This document shows, in pieces, positions 24,101 to 38,893 of a DNA stretch of 64,000 nt. Position 1 is the stretch's first letter, and every line of letters starts with the position of its first letter. The DNA comes from Cladopsammia gracilis (lineage: Eukaryota > Cnidaria > Anthozoa > Scleractinia > Dendrophylliidae). Made by a program: the position numbers and the translations under genes. The stretch lies in contig JAJGOT010000039.1 in assembly GCA_022457155.1 (NCBI GenBank), forward strand, positions 946,001 through 1,010,000, read 5' to 3'. The notes below the pieces were generated by a model. It had not been told where the DNA came from. It saw only the letters and a list, made by a program, of their open reading frames with translations, and did no database searches.

Positions 24101-24458
24101 TACCCAGTATTCTATCTAGGTAAGCTAACACTATCACACTATTTGCTATATGTATCTTTGTGCTAGTGGTGATGGTCAGCCTTTTGTTAGAGTTAACAAG
24201 GGTTAGTTAGGGTTAGCTTACCTAGATAGAATAATGGGTACACATTTAACCTGGATTGAATAATGATTCAACCTGAGAACGGATTTTACCTGCAAGGAAC
24301 TTTCCTAAGGAACTTTCTCGATAATTTTTGTTTATAGCTTTAAAGAAGTCAGAGGACTGAGATTCCTCAATGGGCAAGTGAGCATGAAATGTTACTTGCC
24401 GACAGTCAAGTCTAATTGTTCCAGATGACCAGACAGGGTTTGTCAAGAGCCACGCAAT
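21141..24458. other. No gene recognised between gene B and the Dispatched gene
   Basis: Contains the upstream side of gene B, a G run at 21435, the fold-back at 22676-22855, and an inverted pair around AACCTAGATAGAA and GTGTACCCA near 24060-24260 just beyond the Dispatched stop codon. Confidence 0.45.
22676..22855. repeat. Fold-back repeat, 59-bp arms
   Basis: Left arm CTTATCGTAGCTGAGTACGC onward, right arm ending GTACTCATCTACGATAAG, with a 49-base loop; GGCTC/GGGCC at the ends. Arms nearly perfect. Confidence 0.75.
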
Positions 24459-24751
24459 TCACAGTGCCGTTGTGTCTCCTGGAGATGGATCAGTGATGAC
24501 ATCTTTATCCACAGTGACAAGTTCATTCTTATCAGCAGATTCCGGGGAGTTTGTTGGTGTGACTCGGCAAAGACCACATCGCCGGAATAGGCGAGTGATG
24601 CTCAGCTGACCAAAATCATTTTTTGGACCAATCATGGTGCAGATTGATAAGAAACCGAAGGTGGAATAAAGCCAGCTGAACACCATGACTAACATCAAAA
24701 ACTGACCAAGCTGGTAATATGCAAGCACTTTCGCCGGCATCATCATCAATC
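24459..24751 (-). CDS. Dispatched gene exon 4 (last spans, tail, stop)
   Basis: Acceptor TTTTTCTTACATTAG. Starts GLMMMPAKVLAYY, gives the last spans and a Ser/Thr/Asp-rich tail ending SPGDTTAL, TGA at 24461-24459. Confidence 0.9.
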
Positions 24752-27700
24752 CTAATGTAAGAAAAAGTGATATTATTTGAAAAAGTACCTTTGACATGAG
24801 CCAAAAAATAAGGTCTGTTCTACAGAACAATTTACACCAATAGATATTGTGTTAACTTTGTTATTCTTAACTCTTAAATAGTGACAATTGAAAAGTACCA
24901 TCAAAAAAAGAAGGGGGTGATTAGTCAAGAGGGGCAATAGTTTGCGGAACAGATACAAACTGTGGAAATACAATGAAATTGATTGTTTCATGTTATCAAA
25001 TGACAACATACATCAATAACGATGGACAACTTGCTACAATCGTCACCCCATTATTATGGACAAAGCTGAAGTCCTGCTAAATAACATTCACTGACAGTAC
25101 ACCTATCGTTTGCACAGACTCTCTATTAAGGCGCCTTCACACGATTTACTCAATTTGGCGTGTGTGTGCGAACGTCACATAAACAGTTGAAAAACGTGTT
25201 GGCAAACTGTTGGCGACAAATAAAACTTTTTTCTATTCTTAACAACTTTTTGACACTTTTCACATGTGGCGGAACGTTTGCTGCAATGCCTTGTTTCACG
25301 CGGTCTTCTGTCTTCTTCCCTCGAGAGGAAAGCAACCTCAGAACGAGGTTGAGGTGTCTGGAAGTTTGTCGTGTGAAAGCACGAGATTGCCAACTCGTGT
25401 TTTCAATCAACAAAGTGGAAGCTGATGACAATTTGCAATGCGACAGATCCTTCAGCAATCACTGTACCATTTTATATAAGAAACACTCAGACAGAATTCC
25501 GTGTAGGTAGCAACCAAATAAAACAAGAAAAAAATTCCTACCTGTCAGAAATGTTGTTAGTGCTGCCATAGTTACTGCTGATCCAATGTGTACCAGTGAG
25601 TAGCGTACTCTGCTTTCTCTTTGGCTTTTGTCTGGGGCCAGTCTGTAAGCCACGCCGTAATGCATGGTAAAGTCAATAGACAGTCCCACGGCCACTGACA
25701 TCACCATGGACTCTAATATATTCAACTGCCAGCCTGCTAATACCAGAGATCCAATGGTGATCGATATAATTCCAATGATGGTGATGATTGCATAGATGCT
25801 GATGAAAATGTTGAGTGTTGTGAGCAACATGACGAAAAAGGATACCGCTACTGATATGCCCAAAGATGAGAATGTGCCCTGTGAGAGGCCAATCTGTAGA
25901 CCATAAAAGTTGAATAACCAACTTCCTACCCAGCCATTTTGCAGCCCTGGAGGAGCTTTAGACAATTCCGTTTTAAACCAAGAACTCACTTGGTTATAGA
26001 CATCATCTATAACGGAAAAGGCTGTTGTAAATGCTTTGTTGGTGAAAATAACCATCCTAAATCCTTTGATTTTTTTACTGTTAGCATCAAACAACATTCC
26101 CGTTTCACGAATTTTGGCAAATTCCGTAAGGCATGTTTCAGCGACTTTAGCTGGGAGAGGAAATTCGGTAGCGTTGTACCCTTGCATCGTTGCACATGCT
26201 GAGATGAATGCTTCTATTGGGCATCCCTGGTTCCCAGAAAATGCAGCAAAGAATGACTGCTTTTCAGCAGATTTGCACAGGGAACGTAGAAATGTCTGTC
26301 CGTCCACGGTAAAGAGATTGCCAAATGATTCATCAAATTCAAGGGTCCCTTTGTCATCTGGGTTAAAGTGTTTACCATTGTCTGTAGGTTTAATTCCCCA
26401 GATCAGCTGTATGCTTGAACTTCCACTCTGCTCAAACCTAAAGAAACGCTTGTATTTTAAATTGTACTGTTCCAGGGGATGGGAAGAAGAAAACATTTGG
26501 AAATCCTTAGTTTCTGGTAATTGAAGACCAGGTTTTACAAAGTTAACACACAAAAATCCAGCTGTTAGGCAAACTAGCAGAACTAACCAAATCCAGTGAA
26601 ACTTTATGACTACGAATGGCAACCAACGGCCAAAAAACTTAGAGCTGAATCTTTGAATACCATCTGTGGCTGATACTGCAAGAGAGCAAGGAAAGTCAAT
26701 AATCTGCAAAATGCAGAAACTTGTCTGCTCTTGATTGTCACGACTGCTTGCTGCTTCCCTGTCTTCTGACATGTCTTGTGGAACTGGTGCTGCTACAGCA
26801 TCATTCAGTTTGTCTTTCAACTCAGTTGATGTCAGATCATTCGACTTCTTACCATCATTGTACTTCATCACCCACTTTTCATGTAGAGCAACCACCGCTG
26901 GGAAGTAAGTGATCATCAGAAGGTAGTTGGTTAAGATGGATGTGCCTGCAAATATTCCAAAGCACTTAATGGCAGTGATGGTGGAAGACACCCCAGCAAA
27001 AAATGCCGATGCTGTTGTCAAACTTGTTACCAGCATGGAGAGCGCAGAATAACGCAATGTCTTCAGCGTCAACTGCATGATGTTTGCATTAGGGTTTGCA
27101 GCCCGTGTCTGCCTCCATATGTCATAGTATACAAATGTATCATCTGCCCCAATACCCACCAAGAATACCAGAGTAAGAACATTTAGAAAAGGGAAAAAAT
27201 CCATGCCAAAAACAATGTTGTAAACAAAGTACGAAAGACCACAAGCATAAATTATGCTAAAGAGGCCACAAAAAGTGAGAATGAAAGAACCCAGGAAAAA
27301 CCACATGATACAAAACACAATTATCATAGCCAGAGCCGGAAAAATAACCTCGGCAATGAGCTCTTTGGCAAATTTGTCAAACCTAAAGTTCCAAAACTTG
27401 AAGGCCGCTAATTCTACACCGTGTTTCACAGGGCTTTTGTCCTTTAACTTCTCGTAGATCTCTTCAAAAAAGAATTTCGCGTTCCAGAACACTGGTGGAA
27501 TGGATAAAGTATATTTAAGAACGGCATCATTTGATGTAACCATGAACTCATTGTCTACAAGATACTGAAAAATGTTGTAAACAGCAGTGTGCTTGATGCA
27601 GTCTGGTGGCACAGATGGGCAGTTAGATGTTACGTTCTTTGACATGTCTGGGTAGTTACAATCAACCTTCAGAGTCTGCTTCACAAAATAGGATGAACAA

Positions 27701-30700
27701 TTCTTCAACAAGTTTTTCACCTTCTTCACATCATCATCGGTTATATCTTGACATGATTTACGGTCGTTCAGCAATGCAACATAATTTCCAAGAGACCAGC
27801 TTGGGGAACATTCACCATCATATGAGTAGCAATTTGACTTAAACGATGGACTTAATCGCACAATATCAGTGTCCATGGAACAGATAGTTTTAAGTTTGTT
27901 TGCCTCAAACAAGTCTTGCACTGGATCTGAAGCCTTGAAGACAAGCACCATGTAATCATATACATATTTACGGAGAGGAGGTTCAAGTGAACTTTGCACT
28001 GAGCGCCGTTTACGCTTGACTGTATCCGCAACATTTTCTTGGAAGCTCTGAGCTGGTCCCACAGATGGGAGCATCGTAATAAGTGTGAACTTTTTGTTGG
28101 TAGCTTGATAAATATTCTCAAAGGTCACAATCTGGTCACTGAGGTCTGTTCCTCTGGGTTCAAATCCCTAGAAAATAATGAGCCGTTAGCCGTTTAGCAG
28201 ATTCAGAGAAGCAAGAGATACTCCCTACAGTGAGATATCAGGGTAAGCTTCGCACAATTTAGGGGTACTTTTAAAGTGCCCATAACCTAAAATTTTTTAT
28301 TTTCGTATCTAAATCTACACGTCATGTAATGAAGATCTGCGAAAAATTTTTTTGATTTCAGCACAACGTGAATTTTTTTATGATTTTTTAAAGTCTTCGA
28401 AATTTGCCGCCATTTTGGTCCACCATTCGCATTAGTCTCCTCTCGGTCCCTCTCGGTTAACAAAGGATCCGTGACGTAGATTAAGGAACACATAACTTCA
28501 AACAAAGGAACTTGTGACTTCAAACAAATGAACTGTGAAGTAGCCCGTTGGCCTTCTTAACTGCGTGATGGGTATACCACAAAAAAATTGGATTTTGAAG
28601 ATTTGAAATATTCATAAAAAATTCACGTTTTGCTGAAATAAAATTTTTTTCGCAGATGTTCATTACGTGACGTGTAGATTTAGATACGAAAATAAAAAAT
28701 TTTAGGTTATGGGCACTTTAAGTACTCTTACTACACAGAATGGAAGGGGAAACTATATTTAACCCTAAATTCCCAAAAGTGCCAAAAATTAAAATTCAAG
28801 AACAATTCCAAATTTCGTTTTGTAAAATATTGACAAACAAATTATACCATGCAAAAGTACTGCCAAGGAGGTTTCAATTGAATGTTTACAACACAGGATT
28901 ATGTCAACAGATTAAAAATTCAGACATGCATTACACGTCTACATAACATTGACTCCAGCAGTGAAAGGGTTAAGGCAGGAGAGGAAATAATTTTTCTTTC
29001 TTAACCACAAACGTCCTTCCATGCCAATTTTTTGATAGCTCGTTTTACAAAATTGGTCATACGCAAACTGTTAGACTATACATGACATCCTATAAAATGT
29101 TTAGTGGTTTGAAATGCACTAATTATAATGGTGATTTTAAATAAGACTGCCTTTTATTATTCGACATAGCATTCTAGAACTTGCAAATACGCATCAAAAT
29201 AAAGCATAATAAAGTCAGAGTTCCTTAGATTATATAATTTTTTTTTCCTTCCCCTTCCCCTGATCGCACGCTAGGAAAAAAAGTTTCAAAAACTTAGCTA
29301 TAAGAGAAGATTACTGTCGTATAATAAACAATTTATTCAATGAAAAGTTGAGTAATACGGCTGGGCATTTTTACTCGTCAGTTTTTATTTTTTTGAGCCT
29401 TCAAAAATACATGTACTCAGCCGTATTACACAACTTAACGCTGAATAACCTCTATTTATTTTACAGCCAAAGAAACAGTAATGTGTGTTCAGACAACATG
29501 TTTGAGCATAATGTGCATTTCCAGGGAATATCTATACCTCATCCATGGAAGGGCATTGGAAATTCTGAGAGGGAGATGGACTCAAAGCTAAAGTTTTCAA
29601 AGGAAAGAATGGAGCCAAACTGGAATTTCCAGAGGGGTGGGGTGGGGGGGGGGGGGGGGGGGGTCAAACCAAAATCCTTCTGCTGGGAAGGTACGGATAT
29701 TTTCTGGACAACACAATGTAAAATAAGTCGCCATGGGCATTTAAGTCATCTTGGTAAAACAATGTGTGATGAGTGACTGTATGGGGTCACTTAAATTCAC
29801 TGTGAAAATTTAATGTTTGTGGGATAACAACTAAATCTAAGTACTTTCTAATAATAAAAGCATAGGCAATTTAATGAGCACCTCATGCCATCAAACCATA
29901 AAGTTCAGTACTTAATATGAATATTAAATATAATAAATAAAATAATAACAAATAGTTGTACAGGATACACTGTAAAACCACTTTAGTTACACAACTGTTA
30001 TCAAAATGGGTCCTGATATACTGCATAAGAAAAAAAATTAATAATAATGAATGGTCAAATAATTAAGTATTAACCAGCCTTTCGCCATAGCAATGGCAAG
30101 TTCATAAATAGGGCATTTTTTTAACCAGGCCATCACCATAGCAATGGAGCATGGTTCATAAATAAGATGATTTTTTTTTTCATCTAGGGCCCTGCATGCA
30201 TCTGCCTTTCACACGACCCACAAAGTAATCAAAAGAGTTCCACTTCCATGGGTGGATCCAGGATTTTTTTATGGGGGGTGGCTATGGGTATATGCCTAAG
30301 TCTAAAAAATTTTTCATGGTTGCAATTAAAAAGAAGTGTTAAAGCTGACAGTCTAAAGGGGGGTGGCTAGCCACCCAATCCACCCCCCCCCCCCAGTATC
30401 CATCCTTGGGTTCAAACCAATGACATTAACATTAGCATAACAATGTCAAGGAGCTGTCTTAACTGCGGGAAAAAAATTGTTTCATGTTTATGTAGTGGTT
30501 AGTGACCACTCGCCCATATTTTGGATGTAACTACAGACGCAAATTTGATGTGTTGCAGTTTAAGTATAATAAAACAAAACTTTTGTTTCTTGCATCAAAA
30601 GTTTAACGTGATACAATATTTTGTGCTGATAGCTGATTATAGGTTCATATGCTTCAAAGTTAAGGTTACAGTGTACCTTCGGGAGTGTCTCCAGTATAAC

Positions 30701-33297
30701 AGCTCTAGCGTCTTAAGATTACACTTAATATACCTAAACCCAGATATCAAATTAAAGCTTATAGAGCTGGCTATCTAAATATGGAAACCATTTGGTAATA
30801 AAATGAATTGTCGAATTTTTTACGACGTCTAAATTCGAACGTCCGAATCAGCTTTCAAACGCTATAACTCAAAGCGATTATCATATTTTGCTAATTTGAT
30901 TTGTTCTCGGGTTTCCGGACACGAAGCGCTAAAAAAACGTGTCGGCGATTTCCCATATTCAATTGCAGTGAAAAGTTACAGAATATTTTCGAAAAGGGGA
31001 GAAAAAAAATTGGAATGATCGCACGGAAATGGCTCTTGACGAAAAAGTTTTCGGAATTAAGAAATTCGCCGACACGTTTTTGTTGATTATATGTTAGCCT
31101 AGCTTCTGTCCAAATTTAAGGAAAATCGAACAAATTCCCTTTGAGTTGTAGCTCTTTAAAGTGTCCCCAACAAGCGAAAAATTAACTTTGAGAAAACGGC
31201 GCTTAAAAAAACATATCGCTTAATAAACAAACTCCGCCCACAAAAGTTATACCGTCATTTCTCCGTCAATTTTCATTATTTTTCGATAATTTTTTTTTTG
31301 GATGAAAGTTCATTCTGTAAACTTTATTTTAACGCCAAAAAAAAAATTTTCAATAAATTTTTGATCTGAAGGTACACTGTAACCTTAAGACCCCTGTGGT
31401 CTGACCTCTTGTGACCAACCACCTACATGTAACATGTAACATGTAAGCACTTGGCTTAGCAATTTGGGTGGTCGCTTTGGGTTCAATAGTTACTAATTTA
31501 GTGACACATAAAATTTATACTATCTTAATTAAAATTAACAATATTAATTTTTATTTACATTTTTAAAGTTTACATTCCAGCAAATGATATACAAAGTAAC
31601 AGTTGAAACTATAATTACAGCATAAACTTAAACACTTATAACTTAATAAATAAAATAATAACTAAACACTTTTTACTCTACGGTCTATAAAAAACACAGG
31701 ACAAAAAATAAACAATGTACAAAGGCTAAGGGAAAATTTCCAATAAAGGGAAAATAATCAATTTACAGTAACTTCTGTATTTTATATTTAAAGAGGACAT
31801 TATTAATAAATTCCGACATAATAATTGGATTTTCATTTAACTTGCTTGAGTAGATATAGTATTTCATAAATAGAAGGGTATAACTGAACTTTCTCACAAC
31901 ACCTTCAGGAGCGTGTTGCTCAGATAGACCAAACAAAATTTCTTCTGACACAGGGTTAAAGTTAGTATTGTTAGAAGCGTTGAACCAATTCACGACCTAG
32001 CGGACAAAACACTTGGTAAATTGGCATTCTATGAAGTATGCTCAATATTAAAATAACACTGTCTCATTTCTCATAAATTGATGGATTTTGATGTTACGTA
32101 CCTTAGTGGGGTTGTCAAAGTTAGGTAAAGGAGGTGCTCCTAACGCTGGCAGAATTGCGACCATAGTAAGAATAATGGCAGTGAGTGGGATGAAAATGGC
32201 CAGGCACAGAGCAATCAAATCATACTTGGTAAACCTAAAGAGAAAATACAATTCCTTATCAATTAACCAAATAAACATCATGCTTCCATTAAAACCCAAC
32301 ATTTTTGGACATTTTACGTCAAAATTTTATTGTCATTTTCAACAAAACTGTGGAAACAAAAGTGGAACAAAATTGTATCTAAAACTATCATAATTTTGGC
32401 TGAAAGTGGTGGAGGGGGGACTCTGGTGTAGTAGTTAGGTCCCTACATTTGTACATGTAGTTCGAGAACTGGGGTCAATTCAATAAAACTTTTACATTTG
32501 TACAAGTGCAATTTACAAGTTTAGCTATTGTTTCAGAAGTTGAAAACAATAGCTACAATTGTATATGTAAGTGATACATTAAAAGTTTAAATAAAATTGA
32601 CCCCTGGTCTCTGTTTCCTTGAACAAGAAGCTTTGCCCCAAATTGTCTCTCTCTTTAAAACCAGGTGTAAATGGGTAATGGCAATATAATGCTGGAGTTA
32701 ACCCTGCTGGGGCGTACTCAGCCGTTTTGCAAGACAGTTCAGTTACACAGGCATTCAAAATGTCACATTTTTAGGAAGGAAACGTTTCTTGAAGTGTCAA
32801 CTATGTAAAATAGCATCAACTTCCCACTTCTCGTTTTCACACTGAAATAGTCTGTTCCTTTCTCAATTTTTTGTAAGGATTCTGTTCTCAATTCTCATTA
32901 ATCTTTCTTAAAAGGGGGGTTGGGGAACCTCTGGAATCCTCCCCTGGAGATGTGGGGGAATAGTAAAATATTTCTAGTCGCCAGTTTCAGGTGTTCAGAT
33001 AGTGAAGGGTGATGGATAGGCAGCATGCACAGGGAATAAGCAGAAAAGGTAAGAGTGATTGAATTGCTGTGAACTTTTTCAACAGATCCAGTGTGCTCGC
33101 TGTATGTACCAAATACAGTGGCCCCATAACATGAACTCTTAATTTGTTTGTGCTTTTAAGTTGTCAATCAATACCACTGTTTATTATTCGCCTGTGAGGT
33201 TATTAAGGTTATAACGAAAAGAGAACACACAAAATATTGAGCGTATTACACAGTACAGTGTAGATTGCCACAATCATTACCTGGTAATAATAATAAT

Positions 33298-33329
<32 letters not shown>

Positions 33330-33660
33330 GTAATAATAAGTAGAAAAGTAGAAAAGTACCAGGATTTGAAGAGAGAGATTGGAAGATTGTGGAAACTTAA
33401 AAAAGTGGAGGTTGTACTTGTAGTAATAGGGGCCCTATTTGATAGGGGCCGAATTTGATAGGTGGATTGAAAAGCTAGGGATAACATTCAATGTTGGTGT
33501 GGTGCAAAAGACTGCCTTGTTGGGAACTGCAAGGATAGTGAGAAAAGTGTTGGAAATGTGAAGAAGAGATAATTCCGTTAGCCCTTGGTCATTTGTTATG
33601 ACCCGCCTAATAGAAGAAATTACGGCAATGACAACAGCCAGAACATAATGTTAAACAAAG

Positions 33661-33698
<38 letters not shown>

Positions 33699-36600
33699 CA
33701 CGGTGTTCAAAGACATTACATAGCAAACATGGCAAACTAATTAAATCTAAAAGTAGCCACTAATATTATTATTAATATTATTATCTAATATCTAATAATT
33801 ATATTATTATTATATTATTAATAATAATAATAATAACAATAATTTTTTTAAAAAATCACCAAAAATTACAAAAGAAAATTACAAAAAAATAAAAATAAAT
33901 AATAATTTTTATTATAAACTTTATTCACAATTTAAAAAATATCTTAATTACATAAAAATAGAAATAATTGATAATAATAATAATAATAATATAATAATAA
34001 TTTTTAACAACTTTATTCACAATTTAAAAATATCTTAATTACAAAAGATAAAAATAGAAATAATTGATAATAAAAATTCAAAATTCTATAAAAATTAATT
34101 ACAAATTCCATGATGCAGAGATATTTAAAAAATTAAAAAATCGAATTATACTAATGACGGCTAATAAAATAATAATAATAAATAATAATAATAATAATAA
34201 TAATAATTATTATTATAATAATAACAATGTTTAACAATGTTTAACCAGGGAACCCACATCACCAAGGTGCTTTTCAGTGGGGCCCTGTACTCTGATTCAA
34301 GGACACACTGAAAAGAACTTAAGTCGAATAATAAATCCCTTAAGGTAATTCCCTGGAAAAAGAATCTGTCATAGATTTGTAATGAAACTTGGCACAAATA
34401 TTGAACAAGTCATGAAGGTTCCAAAATTGCAACAAAAATGAGGGGTCACCGTGCTCGTTTTAGTGGTATACTGCTGACGAATACAGTGTTTAAAGGCATT
34501 TTCAGGCAATAACCGCGCGAAGCTAATATGCTCAATATTTCCACTGCATATTGATATTTCGCGTATAAGTTGACTTTATACATATGTATAATCGTCTGTA
34601 TCATAGAAAACGTGTCCAAAAAGCTTCAAATTTACTGAACACTCAAACAGTAGACGGTTGCTTGGTGTGCGGTCCTCTAGCCAAATGGCTTTCTTCGTAG
34701 GATTTCTATAAACTGTGCAAAATCTGATCATAGATTTTTGCTCACTTTTTAAATTTGCGTTGGGAACACTGTCCTGATTGAATTTATGCAGTATAAAATG
34801 GGGGTCACCGTGCTCGATTTTGCGCTAGCGCTCACAGAGCTATCGAGTGATTTAGCGAGCAAGTCAAGCTCGACAACACGCCTACCACTTATCTTATATT
34901 GATTTCGAAAACCCGATTCTTGATTATCCTCAAGCAAGCTCTCTTTTGAAAAAAATTTCAGCTTTTCGCTTCGACTGACTTCTTTTATAGAGCGAAACCG
35001 CCCTTTTCTATCGTGGGAAAGGCCGGCTTTCCTCACAAAAGCCGCCATTTTTTTCAATCTGATATCGCAATGTTTATGCGCAGTAGGGATGCGCAGTGCA
35101 AAACCAGGGAATCACCTTAATTGCTCGCATTTTTTTGTCCCTGCGGGGTTCGAAAAAATACTACAGTACGCAACTCGTAAAATATCAGCACTTATGATTT
35201 GTTAAACCATCAAATATTGTAAGCTGAAGGAAATTGAAATTTACACACATTCAAGCTTCAAGCAAAGAATACCATATTCTTATTTTGTACTTTTTGCATA
35301 GTGAGAGAGTGGGCACATACACTTTTAAAGGGACACTGTCACCTATTTTTAGTATCACTTTGAAAAGCCAAAAAACATACATGTATTTGTTTCAATGGAA
35401 ACCTTAAAATAATGGTCCAGTTTTGTTAACAAATACTCTACCAGTGCACAGAAACTACATGTAAGTATTCATTATTTTTGGCTTTGGATGGCCGGGATGG
35501 AAATGGATTGCAACTGGAAAAAATTGGCCAATTTTTTCAAGTTACTCTCAAGAGTCGTGGTAAAATCGCAGAAAAACTTATTATGGTTTGTTCTTCCTTG
35601 AAGAAACCACTTGATATTATCTTCTTGGTGTTCTAAAAGTAATTAACATTTTTATGTTTGAGCAAAGGTACTTTGTCATATATTTAGTGTATTTTAACCA
35701 AAACACAGCAAAATCTACGTGACAATGCCTCTTTAAACTCTATTCATCTTTCAATTCATTATTGTCTTTGCAATGCCTTGCAGACAACGCAGAAATTAGT
35801 TCCAATGACAGGGTATTCTGCTGGTCTGCAGTTTATAACCCAGCAAATGTATTACTTTAATAACACTACTGTACGAGTTATTCTCATGCCTTTTAGAGTA
35901 TTAATAAGCAAGAAAATAAAAAGAAAGGGTGCCTGGAAAAAAGCCCTAAGTGACTTCTGATAAACTGCTAAATTCTCATTCCAAATTGCCTTGTATTCCC
36001 TTGTGAAACACAGGGAGAACTTGACGTTAGATCAAAAATCACTTAGGGCCTTATTCCACACACCCCTTATACTGACAGAAACAATATTTCAGAAAGAATT
36101 GGTACCTCTTAGGGGTGAAAGTTAATGTGAGTCACACCCACGATACAGATGCCTGGTACCTTTTAAAGGTCCCTTTCAATAAATTTTAATGGTAATGGGA
36201 GTTCCCACAAGAGCAATTCCCTATTCCACTCCAGGAATGTGCCCAGCTATTGCAACATGTCTGAATTTCATGGTCTGTTGAAGTTTCGAGTTGTTGTTAT
36301 GTAAAGCCTGATTTTTAAGCATCAGTGGATGCAACAGTGCTTATGACCCATGAAAGTGGGTCCAGTATATATACAGTTGAACCTCCATGTGAGATCACCT
36401 CATGTAAGCAACCACGTGACCACTTTTCCAAAGCAGCAAAATTTAACCAGTCAAATCACTATTATAGTAAAAAAACTCTTGTAAGTGCATGACCACCTGT
36501 CATACATGTAAGTGACTAAGACCATATTCAACACTGGTGATATTAATTCTTCTATTGTTTTTAGCGGAGCTCTCGCGGGCCAAAGGCCCACTTGTGTAGC

Positions 36601-38821
36601 TCCATTCTTGTAGAACCTATGCCCGTCATTTTTCATGGTCATGGCTAGCGGAATGTTTTGCGGAATGTTTTACGTGTGTCCGAGCGAGCGTCCGAACGTT
36701 GCTCGCGGGTGCGTATGACGTCGCAAAACATGCGAGTATGACATCACGCATTATCTAATTTTGAAACCAAGGCTTTGTTTTTCATGCGGCGACATGGCCA
36801 ATGTCACATCAGCTGCAGTTCTTGTGTTTTACAGTGGAGAAAACCATTTGCAATGTCGTTTTTCCCTGCATTTTTTCACAGTTTGCTACTTAAGACAGGG
36901 ATACTAATTAAGCGATACTCAAGAGCTGCTATAATGGAAAAAAGAGCTTTCAAGGATAAAATCTTGCTTTGAGGAACTTCATACATTTTTGTCAATGTGG
37001 GGCAATATTTCCTATTCCAATTTGAGAACCAAAGAAGCGGAGTTTTAAAGAATTTCTAAGCAGCCGAGTGACTTAAAGGTAAAAGAAATTACATTTTTCG
37101 ATGGGAATTTATGTTTATATCAATTTGTGATTGACTTTTTCTTTGTGTTCTCGTTAGTTTTGGAGAAATGTTTATAAAACATGCTCAAATTCAGTCGTGT
37201 TAATATCTTGAATTTTAATTATTGAGGACAGCTCGGCCTCGATGTGCTATAAATGGTATGCGCTTTGGTTTTAAACGTAAACTAATAGATATTTAAATAA
37301 AATTTTTCAAAAGAAGATTTTGTTGTCCATTTTTATGTGTTTGTTCATTCATTACATAGGTTGAAAAGCGATTTTATGTAAACAAAAAAAATTTATTGTT
37401 CTAACTTCACTCGTGTTGCCTTATGCAAGTAAGTTATGTTTGTGTATTTTTTGCAATTTTGATTTCCAAATCAGTTTCTCAGGCAATTTTTGATACACCA
37501 CAGGTGAATTTTATTCCGAAATGAGTCATACTAGTTATTCTAGACCAAGAAAAAGTTGTTTTTAGGAACTTTTGTACGGTCTAAATGTACAGTGCAGACG
37601 GTTTGTTTTGACTTGAGGCAAATTCTTATGCTTATGCTTACATGTTCACATTCAGTACATTTGTCGATTGATCAACAGCATACTTAATATTGATAGGAAG
37701 TTTAGGAAGCCTTGTTAGGCTTATCGAGGAAACTCCCGTCCGGTTACATCAATCATATATTATTATAATGTCAGGACAGATTTTGGCTAGTTACATTATC
37801 TAATTATTACAATCCTGCTTTTAAAGTTATATTCCAATGATTAACTGCAGTATCTATATTAGTTTCCAAGAATCAATTTCTTAAATTTTCACTTAAATGT
37901 AAAAATAGTACTACTGTCTCTAATATCATCTGTCAAGCCATTGTATATGTCTACACCTAGTAACAGTACATTTCCTTATATTTGTTTCACTTCTTTGTGT
38001 ATTGTGATTATGTATTATTTTGATTATTTTTTCCTAAAAATGTCTGATAGGGCTCCAGGAAGTTAGTTATGCAAGAATTTGTATGTTAAACACCAATTAT
38101 TTATTTGATAAATATCTGGTATATTCATGTTAAAAAAGAGAGGTTTGAATTTGTGGTCGTATTCTTTGAAAGACATTAGCCACACTAGTTTTTTTTGCAA
38201 CTTAAAAATTTTATCCACGGGTTTGTACAATATATATTCACCCAAACAGCGTTACCATAGAACAGACAGGGATATATCAGAGCATAGTAAATTGATATAA
38301 CTAGTGCTCTACATGTAGAAACATAGCGCTTAACTTAACATATATATGTAATTCCAGTTAGCATGCAACTACATGTATATTGATAATTTATGTCCCTTCC
38401 AGCTCAGGTTTTTGTCAATAAAATCCACGAAGAAATTTTGTGTACTAATTACTTGAGTAATATTCTGTTTTTTGATGTTTAATGATATTTTGCTATTTGA
38501 TTTTAATGTGTTTTAGAAAGATTAAGAAAGTAATTTGTTCAATTTCAACCAGAGAGTTATTTTTCCTAGTTCCTCATTCAACTGTGTTACTAGGGTATTT
38601 AAATCTTTTTTGTTTTTAAAGTTTGTGTCATCTGCAAATAGGGAAGATATCAATGACATCACCAATTGTTATTAATGTGCCGACCAGAGCCTTATTGGCT
38701 GCCGAAACAAAGAGTTCTTTTGTTCTAGTGGCTGGCACATTTGAATAACAAAAAGAATGTTTGTAAACAGATATCATCCCTATAGTATGAAAGAAATCAG
38801 TTCAGAACTTACACAGATATC

Positions 38822-38893
<72 letters not shown>

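Noticed and set aside
25160..25510. Overlapping 70- to 116-codon frames on both strands between Dispatched exons 3 and 4
   Set aside because: They lie in the intron, have no domain and no conserved features.
25939..26524. Plus-strand open frames opposite the Dispatched gene
   Set aside because: Complementary shadows of the large exon 25542-28167, with no recognisable domain.
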